Positions 55,652 to 64,000 of a DNA stretch of 64,000 nucleotides are shown piece by piece; position 1 is the stretch's first letter; each line of letters begins with the position of its first letter. Origin of the DNA: Rhipidocladum racemiflorum (Eukaryota > Streptophyta > Magnoliopsida > Poales > Poaceae); NCBI GenBank assembly GCA_036346355.1, contig CM070591.1, forward strand, positions 34,256,392 through 34,320,391, written 5' to 3'. The translations under genes and the position numbers were made by a program. The notes under the pieces were generated by a model. It did no database searches and was not told the origin of the DNA. It saw only the letters and a program-made list of their open reading frames with translations.

Positions 55652-56594
55652 ATGCTACTATGTCTTAGCCTTGAACTTATCTTGAAAATGCTCTACTGGG
55701 ATTGTTGATGCATAACTATGGAATGATGAAAAGTAAATGGTCCATCTTTTGGCATTCATAAGCATGAGACCAGGCCTGGTCGGTGAGAAAGTCATAACTA
55801 GTCCGGTAAGGTCGGTGAGAAAGTTCTGACTAATCCGAAGCACCTTTGACAAATGTCCTACCTCGTAGTTCCATCCACCGAGGTGAATGGGAGCGAGTCA
55901 GTAAGAGTAGGCCTCTCCACGAGATGGAAGGGAAAGAGGGTGCACACCGACGAGTGTGCACTCAGCAATACCGGTATGTGCTAGCAAAGAGACATGTTGC
56001 ATTGCATTGCATAAATGAGAGCATTAATGAAGAAGGTTATGAGTTGATTCTTATGATTTGTGAATGGCATAAAGTATATATGTGAATTGTTATTGTATTG
56101 TACCATTGCAATACACTTGCTGAGTGATGAACTCACGCTTGTTGTTTATGTTTTTTTTGGTATCTTGAATTCGGCATGCGGGAAAGGGAGCTAGACACAC
56201 GACATCACTTAGCATCACTCATTTAATCAATGACATACTCCTTCCATAGTCGTGATGGTTATCTTATCTAGCTAAACCTTGGAAATTTTGGCCCGTTGGT
56301 TGTTATGATTAATCGTTTTATTCCTTATTGGATTATATGATGGTTAAAATATGTGTTGGACTTGAAATGTCGCTGAAAAATCCTGTTTTATATGTTATAG
56401 TTGTTTCCAATTGTGCTATCTTGTCATGATTATAATATTGATGCTTAAAACCATGGAAAAACAGAGTTTATGCTGCTGAAATTTTGTTAAAATCAATAGT
56501 GTAGTTGCTGTAATTTACTTCTAAATATGTTTATGGTTGTTGTCTTTAGCTGTTGTGGTGACATTTCGGGCATACTAGGTGCTAGGGTGTTACA
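55652..56594 (+). mobile_element. N2: diverged N-family LTR fragment, 3' end
   Basis: Ends GCTAGGGTGTTACA at 56594 and shares the N landmarks: TCGGTGAGAAAGTCATAAC near 55780, CAATACCGGTATG near 55967, TGAGTGATGAACTCACGCTTG at 56121, GGCATGCGGGAAAGGGAGC near 56173, and GTGACATTTCGGGC near 56560. Truncated on the left by element C's LTR. It keeps the terminal exon frame '...NSACGKGS' plus TAG but has lost the AG acceptor. Confidence 0.75.
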
Positions 56595-57201
56595 GTACAG
56601 TTCGAGTTTTAAGCAAATGAATGTTACATTCTCAATGGCGGTAGCAAAATATGATTCAAATATACTTGTCGTCTGTCAATCAGGTACATCTCATGGATGG
56701 ATATTAGATTCAGTTTGTTGCTTCCACATATATTCGGTGAGAGTGATGTTTAATGAAGGATCTATATGTTCGATGCATGAAACTATTCACTTCGCTAATT
56801 GAAAGGAGTATGCATTTATTAAGGTAGGAATTGTTATATTGGAGATGTATGATGGAGCACATCGCATATTGATGGTAGTTTGGTATGTACTTTTACGAAG
56901 AAGATTCTAATATCTGTAAGGTCGCTGGAACTCGATGGTTGTGAGGTATCAATTCGAGGTGAAGTCATGTGAGTTACTTGCAAAGGACATGTGATCATGA
57001 AAAGTATCTAGAGCAACGGATGATACCGATTAATTGGTAAACCTAAATGAAGGGGAATCAATAGGACGCCTAAAAAATCCTGAGTAGGAGAAGGAAATCG
57101 TGTCATCAACATTAGATATTCAGATTTCAACTGCAGTTATGTGCAGAACTGCAAAGACAGCTGCAAAATCTTGAAGACGCAAAGGCGAAGGTGCGAGATG
57201 T
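56595..57201 (+). pseudogene. Ty1/Copia gag-protease remnant
   Basis: 'SHGWILDSVCCFHIYS' matches the Copia protease motif WILDSACSFHI, with the catalytic D-S kept. Further on, 'GIVILEMYDGAHRILMVVWYV' corresponds to the conserved MYDG-RTL-DVRYVP segment, and 'KDM...KVSRATDD' is a weak trace. Several stops and shifts. The last ~140 bp before D's LTR match nothing I recognise. Confidence 0.65.
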
Positions 57202-57464
57202 TGTGCCACGGTCCTGAATTCGAATTCGATTCTAGCGGCTAAGTTTCGCATCAATTAAGTTTTAGCCACTCTTAAGGTCAATTCCCGGCTTCAGTTAATG
57301 TCCTAAACTACCACTTAGGAGTATCCCAGGCTTAACCAAAAGTTTAGAGCCAAAAATTTCAGTCCGCACTTGTGACTTTCAACCAACTTTGGAGCCTTGT
57401 AACTGGCAATCTATAATGACCTAGAGTGCGCGGGTTACATGGTTGCGAAGTAAAAGCATTTCTC

Positions 57465-57471
57465 TATATAG
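57465..57471 (+). promoter_or_regulatory. TATA box of element D LTR
   Basis: TATATAG, about 260 bp after the proposed LTR start, similar to the TATA distance in C. Confidence 0.5.
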
Positions 57472-58873
57472 TGGTGGAGTCATCTCGCCAATCCGGTGTC
57501 AAACACTAATTTTAAACTTGGCTCAAAAAGTGAATCTAGCGCTGTTTTGTGTTGGAGGACTTAGCCAATTTGGTTGGTTTGCTTGGGGGGTATTTTGGGG
57601 AGATGAAAGTGTGGGTTATGTGGTGTGGGTGGCAGCCAATTCATCCCCATTTTTTCCCAAACCGTGAGCTGCTCACGTCCTCTTCTTCCTCCCTCCACCA
57701 CACATCCACTCCATTGGAGCACCTCCAACCGGCCACCTCCTCCACCGGTGGTGAGCTCCGACGATCTCCCCTGCTCCTCCTCCACCGGAGTACCCCACCC
57801 CAGAAGCTCCCCCAACCGGCCGGCGCCCCCCCATCTCCTCCAAGCTTCCTCTCTCCCTCCATGGTCATCTCTTGAATGAGCTAGGTGAGAGCCTCCCCAA
57901 AACTTGGATCTACCTGCATGGGGTACCTAGATGCTATCCATGGAGTTCTAATGCTTAGTTTTGAGGAGAAATGATGTGGAAGCAAAGTTAGGGTTGAGTG
58001 GAAAATCTGTCATTTTCGGGCAGATTTTTGGCTCTCAGTTTCCTGCGAATTTGAGCTACTTAGAGGCCGAATTGGAGTTTACATTTGCTTATGAAGTTGT
58101 AGAGGGTGAAATTATTTAGCATCTCCAACTGGAATCTCTCCATTTGGACATTCCATTAGAAAGTTATGCCGTTTTTAGTTTCGACTGTCCGAAATGGACG
58201 AAATTGGTGAATTGGATATTGAGCTGCGAATTAGAATTAATTGAAGGCCGAATTTGGAAAAATTTTTGCTTGAGAACTTGTAGGGAATTTCGTGTAGATT
58301 TAAAAAATGTATTTGTTTGCTTATTTTGGATGAATTTGGAGTAAGTTATGCCGGTTTGAAGTAGTGCCCAGATTTAAAAAAAAAAGCTCAAAATCCCCAA
58401 TTTCGGTTTTTGTCTTCAATGTTCAGATTAGGGGCTTTAGATCCATTTGCTAAGTGTGTAGTTGAGTAATAAGAGTATGTGTCCTGTTTATGGCCATTTG
58501 TACTGCAATCTGCCCAGAAATTGAAAGATTTCAAAAATTCAGATTTTTGAATATGAGGTTCAGATTTCAGTTTGGGGACTTTAAGTCCAAGTCCCAAGGG
58601 TTTAAATGAGTAATAACTGTAGATTATCCTAATTTGGTCATTAGAATGCAGGAAAATCAATTTTGGAATTAGCCATTCCAAAGTTGTGTTTGTTTAGTGG
58701 AGTATGATGCTAAATTCAGATTTTTCTATAGGTTTGAAGTAAATGTTAGCACTATGTCGATTGTTGTGAATTGTGATGATTGTTGCACCTTTAAAACTTC
58801 CATGGTTTATACATTGAATAATTCATCTCATATGCATCGCATACATCTCATTTCATACATATGTATCATGTAG

Positions 58874-60082
58874 CGAACGATTCCGCGGGAGTTGACGCGG
58901 CGGCAGCCGACGAGGGTGTCGTGGGTCAAGAGGGTGAGGTTTCGCAAACAGAAGCACAAGGCAAGCTCCTATGCATATCTAACCCTGTATATCATTTTAA
59001 TTTGGAGAATAACTTGCTTATTCAGTGCTTAAGTATTAGCATTAGGAATTGAACTGTGGGTTAGGTTAGATCCTAATTGCTGCATTTACTCCTTGATGTT
59101 GTTAATCCTATCCTTGAAGCTAGCTTATGGGTAATTAAGTCATATCATGCTTAGCTTTGCTTAGAGGTCGGGATGGGCCGAGTGGTGGAGGGTTCCGCCG
59201 CTCGAGATTAAATGTTTATACATGTTTAGCTATGGGAAAATGGTGGCAAATGGTTTTGAGAATGTTAAACTTGTGGGCCGGGCGAGAAGGTTGGTTGTTT
59301 GGGTATGGAGATCCAAACGTGTAGTCTCGTCCGTGCCAATTAAGGACCGAGCCGTAAGGAGGATACGGATTGAGCACCCCCGGTTGGTTACATGCCTGAT
59401 TATGGTAGGGTAAGCCCTGTTTTTATCTCATGCTTACTCGAAGGACTACGACCTCATGCGGTTGGGCGTGATGATGCGGGCGAGGCCTAGGCCGGCTCTC
59501 TAGTGGCCAAGCCGGGCTTGGGCTACTCGAGAGGGTGCTAGGTTTTCGGACCCATGAGGGTACTTCGGCGAGTAAGTATGGATGGGAGGGGGTTGACATG
59601 AGGTTCCTTCGTGCACATGTCGTGTGATCAATGCTTCCCTGCAGGGTAAATTAAGCGATTCGAATTGCCGAGCTCTCGGATATGAGCAAGCTTGATCTAA
59701 ACTTTTCCTGCGAGTAAATAACTTGAATATGTGGTTCGCCTTTGGGTTTGAGCCTTAATCTGAAAAGTGGTGGTTGCTTTAATTGATGATGATCACAACT
59801 CATGCTCGAAGTAGGTGCTGTTTATAACCGCTTTAAATGTGGTAATCTGATTAGTAAAAGAACCATACAACAAATGTTAAGCTTTCCGCACTTATACCTT
59901 ATGCCTACTTTTGCTACACCTAAATGCATCTCCTTTGGAGTCGGTCATATATGGACTCCGGGTAAGACTTGCGAGTACCTTTTGTACTCAGGCTTCTGCT
60001 TTGTTGTTTTGCAGGTGAGGAGTTGGGCAGTTGTGAGTTCTGCCCGTACTGCATCTCGGTGTCCGGGCGGGGCACCGAGTAG
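58874..60082 (+). other. Candidate spliced mini-ORF in the D LTR, Cys-rich end
   Basis: Block 1 (58874-58960, 87 nt) follows CATGTAG and ends CACAAG before GCAAGC. An ATG at 58861 is in frame 13 bp upstream if that intron is retained. Block 2 (60015-60082, 68 nt) follows a strong T-rich acceptor TTGTTTTGCAG and encodes 'GEELGSCEFCPYCISV', then 'SGRGTE' and TAG. Phase is continuous over the 1054-bp intron. 16 of 22 residues of block 2 equal those of C, while block 1 has kept its length but few residues. Confidence 0.4.
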
Positions 60083-60734
60083 AGGCTGTTTAGCGCGTCG
60101 CGCACGTCCGGGAGTGTTCAGGGACAGAACACTTCCGGAGAGGCTTGTGTCGCTTTCGGTTCTATATCTTTCTGTTGTTGAGTTAGATGTTTAACTCTGT
60201 CTTGTGGTTGAGTACTTAGAACTACTTCTAATGTTGGATCATGGTTGTGATATATATATCAACTGCTGTTTCCTTGTCTGCTGAGTGGATGTCCGTAGTT
60301 TGCAAAAAGGTCATGCCGAATTTTCGTCGAATTTTGGGTCTTAGTGTTTCTCGTGTTCGGATTGGGTTGGTGTTTGGTTTTTGTGTGGTTCTCGCGTTGG
60401 GTTTTGGTTGTGGTTGTCGGGTTTGTCTTTTTGCGTGTGTTTGCTTCCGCGCTGCTTTGGTTTTATAGTTTAGCGTTCGTTGCCCCCTTTACGCAAATTG
60501 AGTTGATGTGGTCTTGGAAACCGGTATGTGTGATCCTGGGTGAGTTTTGGGTCGCATACCGGGGGAATACCGGGATTGTTGTCGAGTTATTCGATTTGCA
60601 TCTTTGTTGCCTCGCTTCGGCTTGGGTGCTAGCACTGTGAGCGCCATCGGCGACCCGTTGCTAGCCTCCAAATCCGATGAGAGCGACAGGGCATTCAAAT
60701 AACCCGAGGACGGTCTGGGCGGCTCCTCACAGGC

Positions 60735-60746
60735 TGTAATCAGAGC
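60735..60746 (+). other. Element D primer-binding site and leader
   Basis: TGTAATCAGAGC, 10 of 12 matches to TGGTATCAGAGC, three bases after the LTR. The 334-bp leader up to 61080 holds no gene. Confidence 0.7.
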
Positions 60747-61080
60747 AAGTTGCATAAAGACGAACCGTGAACTTGACAACCATTGTTTAGTATGGTATCT
60801 CCGCCCTAGGGTATAATTGGTGAGTGTGGGAAAAGAGTTGACGTTGGAACCGTGCATTTCATGCCATGCATATAAAATCCATGTCATACCAAGCACGCAT
60901 ATGCCTTGCCATATCATTTTGCATCTTGATCTATGCTTTCATGTATGTTGGATTTGTAAAATTCTTTTGTATTGTGCTACCTTCTAGATCATGTTTTGAT
61001 TCGAATTTTTCGTTAAGTCTTAGAGCCTATCCCTTCCTTGTGGAGTCTAACTCTTGTCGTCTGACTTTGGTTGACGACAG

Positions 61081-62267
61081 AATGAGGACCCGCGGTGGTA
61101 CGGGAGGTGATGATGGTGCGGGGGGGATCTCAAGATCCGCCTCCACCTCCAAATTTGCTGGATGTCTTGCTCAGGTCCGAGCAGAATCAGCAGGCGACCA
61201 ACCGTATTCTGGAGATGTTGGTGCAGAACCAGGCACTTCGTGGTGACCATGTTGGGCGAGGTCGACCCAATGGCTACCTCGACTTCTTGCACACTCAACC
61301 GCCGACCTTTTCTCGGGCGGTTGATCCTTTGGAGGCCGACGATTGGCTCCGCACGATCGAGCAGAAGTTTGTGCTTGTCTAGTGCGATGACCTCCAGAAG
61401 GCACCATTTGCGGCGCAGCAGCTTCAGGGTCCAGCCGGTGCATGGTGGGCCAACTTCCTGGTGCTGCAGCCAGTGGGGCATCAGGTTACTTGGGCAGAGT
61501 TCCGGGAGGCTTTCCGGGCCTATCATATTCCCAAGGGCCTAATGGACATCAAGAAGCAGTAGTTCCTTGCGCTTCGAAAGCTGAGCAAGTCCGTCATGGA
61601 CTATTCACGCGAGTTCTACCATCTCGCTCAGTATGCGCCTGAGGAAGTGAACTCTGATGATAAGAAGCAAAGTAGGTTCATGAATGGGCTGTCAGCGAAG
61701 ATGCAAGACAAGCTCTCTGTTTGTGACTTTACTGATTTCAATGCCCTGGTGAGCCGGGCGATCACGGTTGAGCATAAGATGCAGATCCATCAGGAGGAGA
61801 AGAAGAGGAAGCGGGTGTGGCAGACTTCAGCTGGTAGCAGCTCACAGCGAGCTCGTGCTACTCCTCTTCCGCCTTCGAGGGCACCGGCTTCTGCACCTCC
61901 TCTGCCGGCTTTTGCGGCTAGGCCACCGGTTGCCGCTCCTCGGCCATCTCAGCTACTGCCGGGGGCGAGTTCTGGCTCGGGCCCGTGCTACAATTGCGGG
62001 TGGGCTGGACACTTCATAAGAGATTGTCCCTTCCCAAGAAGGGGCAGTATTGCAACTGCTCCTCGACCTTCGGGCACCTCAGCACTACCTCCACCTCCAA
62101 AGGCAAAGACCCGGTCACGCCCGCTACGCCGACACCGAGGCGATCCCCGAGGGTGGCACTGCTCGCGGTGTATGTTGTTTGTCAATGGCTATGTCGCTAG
62201 GGTTCTGCTTGACTCAGGGCATCGCACTCTTTCATTAGCAAAGACTTTGCCTTGCAACACCAGATGA
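61081..62267 (+). pseudogene. gag: Element D gag and protease start, broken
   Basis: ATG 61081 gives MRTRGG as in C; a run of seven G near 61119 shifts the frame. Then 'PPPPPNLLDVLLRSEQNQQ', 'DPLEADDWLRTIEQKF', TAG 61380, 'GAWWANFLVLQPVGHQVTW', TAG 61560, 'MDYSREFYHLAQYAPEEVN', and CCHC 'CYNCGWAGHFIRDC' (about 61987-62028, all four ligands present). A frameshift near 62095 follows; the protease motif is garbled ('RVLLDSGHRTLSL'). Closest relative in the window is C. Confidence 0.85.
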
Positions 62268-64000
62268 GTGTGAGTAGCATTGGTACCTCTTTCTCATTAA
62301 GCCATCGGTTCAGAGATGGTAACCGCCTAAGCCGCTCAAGGCGCCGCGTCGATTCAGGGATTCCTTTCCTTGCCAACCTGCTACTCCTTGAATTGGCGTG
62401 GACTAGATGTCATTTTGGGTATGAATCGCTCACGCCGCGGCAGCCATCATCGATTGTTCTCGCCGCCGCCTCACTCGGGGATCAAGGGCAGCCGGTTGAC
62501 CTTACTCTTCGGCGAGGGCAAGGCCCCACTTTGCTCTTTGAATGGCGACGAGATCGAGGAGATCGATTCTATCCCAGTTGTTGCGGAGTATCCCGATGTA
62601 TTCCCAGCGGAGTTGCCAGGGATGCCTCCTGATAGAGATGTCGAGTTCGTTGTCGAGCTCCAGCCCGGGACTACTCCAGTCTCGAAGCGGCCGTACCGAA
62701 TGCCGCCCAATGAGTTGGCCGAGTTGAAGACTCAGTTGAAGGAGCTAATGGACAAGGGTTTCATTCATCCGAGTTCCTCACCATGGGGTTGCTCAGCTCT
62801 CTTTGTGACAAAGAAGGACTGTTCTCTTCGGTCAAGGCCGACACGCTGCTGAATGCGGTCACTATCAAGAACAAGTATCCGTTGCCTCGGATCGACATCT
62901 TGTTTGATCAACTCGCCGGGGCACGGGTGTTCTCTAAGATAGATCTGCGGCTCGGATACCATCAGATCAAGATTCGAGCTGAGGACGTTCCCAAGATGGC
63001 TTTCTCCACCAGATATGGCTTGTATGAGTATACCGTCATGTCCTTCGGCTTGACGAATGCCCCAGCGTATTTCATGTACCTGATGAACTCTATCTTCATG
63101 AAGGAACTTGATTCCTTCGTGATCATCTTCATTGACGACATCCTCATTTACTCAGCCAATGATGAAGATCATGCTAAGCATCTGCACATTGTTCTCGGGA
63201 GACTCTGGGAGCATCGCCTCTACACCAAGTTTACCAAGTGCGAGTTCTGGCTGAAAAAGGTGTCTTTCTTGGGGCATGTTCTCTCTGAGGACGACGTGGC
63301 TGTCGATCCAAGTAAGGTACAAGACGTGCTCAAGTGGGAACAACCCAAAACTATCACCGAGATCCGCAGCTTCCTTGGGCTTGCAGGATATTATCGCCGC
63401 TTCATTCAGGATTTTTCGAAGATTGCCAACACCATGACCGAGCTACTCAAGAAAGGGGTTGCATTCAGATGGTCAACGGGCTATGAGGAAGCATTCCAAA
63501 CTTTGAAGCAGCGCCTCACTGCAGCTCCTGTCCTCACCCAACTAGACATCCACAAGCATTTTGATGTTTATTGTGATGCGTCGGGTATTGGACTTGGCAG
63601 TGTGCTTATGCAAGAAAACCGAGTCGTCGCCTATGCATCTTGGCAGTTGAAACGTCATGAAGAGCACTATCCCACTCATGATTTGGAGCTTGCCGCTGTG
63701 GTGCATGCTCTAAATATTTGGCGTCATTATCATCTTGGGAACAAGTGCAATATCTATATCGATCACAAGAGTCTCAAGTACATCTTCACTCAAGCAGATT
63801 TGAATATGAGGCAACGGAGGTGGCTTGAACTCATCAAAGATTACGACCTAGAGGTGCATTATCATCCGGGGAAGGCCAATGTGGTAGCTGATGCATTGAG
63901 TCGTAAGGCTCGGTGCAATTGTCTCACGCTTCAGCCCCAATGTGCCACCATTTGTGCCGAATTCCAGAGGCTCGGCTTGGAAATGGTCGAAGAGGGGTAC
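62268..64000 (+). pseudogene. pol: Element D pol: RT and RNase H, runs off the window
   Basis: Protease-RT linker in mixed frames up to 62500, then 'AEYPDVFPAELPGMPPDRDV' and 'SSPWGCSALFVTKKD'. A small deletion near 62835 shifts the frame where C has 'LRLCVDYRPLNAV'. From about 62854 it is open to the last base: 'RIDILFDQLAGARVFSKIDL' (motif A Asp kept), 'FIIDDILIYS'-type motif reading 'IIFIDDILIYSA' (about 63124-63159), RNase H 'FDVYCDASGIGLGS' and 'NVVADALSRKAR'. 'YIDHKSLKY' has Ile for the usual Thr. Integrase and 3' LTR are outside the window. Confidence 0.88.

Larger units (their letters stand above)
57202..60731 (+). repeat. Element D 5' LTR
   Basis: Ends GGCTCCTCACA at 60731 beside the primer site, mirroring C's LTR. 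The left border TGTGCCACGG at 57202 is my choice from TG, from the distance to the TATA box (57465) and from the end of Copia-like sequence; it is uncertain. Contents in order: U3, TATA, C-rich leader with donor GCTAG/GTGAGAG near 57882, exon-like blocks 58874-58960 and 60015-60082, and U5 shared with C. Confidence 0.7.

Noticed and set aside
56527..56802. Possible host gene of 91 codons
   Set aside because: The reading contains a decayed Copia protease motif (WILDS) and begins within the N2 LTR; it is a transposon remnant.

Overview
The window is a stack of nested plant LTR retrotransposons. I see no host gene, rRNA, tRNA or CRISPR array. Evidence for a plant, probably a monocot and most likely a grass: Ty3/Gypsy chromovirus gag-pol with initiator-Met-tRNA primer sites, a large-gag Ty1/Copia element, GC-rich leaders beside AT-rich spacers, and decay dominated by CAG-to-TAG changes, as expected from CHG methylation. 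I cannot name the species. Family names A, B, C, D, E and N are mine.

Layout, left to right. 1-1061: end of a plus-strand LTR (E), inserted in the opposite-facing 3' LTR of element A (1062-1221 and about 8711-9764). That LTR is also split by N0 (1222-8710), a truncated non-coding element that itself holds a solo LTR of its own family (4513-6942). 9765-26529: Gypsy element A (minus strand; gag-pol 9800-21750, an extra pre-gag ORF at 22038-22791, 5' LTR 23007-26529). A Copia deletion derivative sits inside A's integrase at 11084-18540 with target duplication AGCTC. 26530-27266: a Copia integrase piece joined in frame to the Gypsy integrase of element C. 27267-49202: Gypsy element B (minus), whose 3' LTR is split by the complete non-coding element N1 (27280-36317, duplication CCGGA). 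B lies inside C, whose body resumes at 49203-55651. 55652-56594: a diverged N-type LTR piece. 56595-57201: a Copia protease remnant. 57202-64000: Gypsy element D (plus), running off the window.

A and B are one lineage; C and D are a second, and they face away from each other. All four gag-pol genes are broken. In life gag would form the particle, protease-RT-RNase H-integrase would copy and insert the element, and a chromodomain-like tail would steer integration. N encodes nothing I can recognise and must have borrowed machinery; its polypurine end resembles that of A/B.

The most unusual signals are in the LTRs: (1) exon-like cassettes with matching phase and a GC-AG intron in four LTR types; (2) a fixed-spacing module, ACGTGGC-N10-palindrome, repeated about six times; (3) three 60-bp units each carrying paired TGACGTCA sites; (4) an extra coiled-coil ORF upstream of gag in A and B; (5) a Gypsy/Copia integrase joint at the shared PQ-NG motif.
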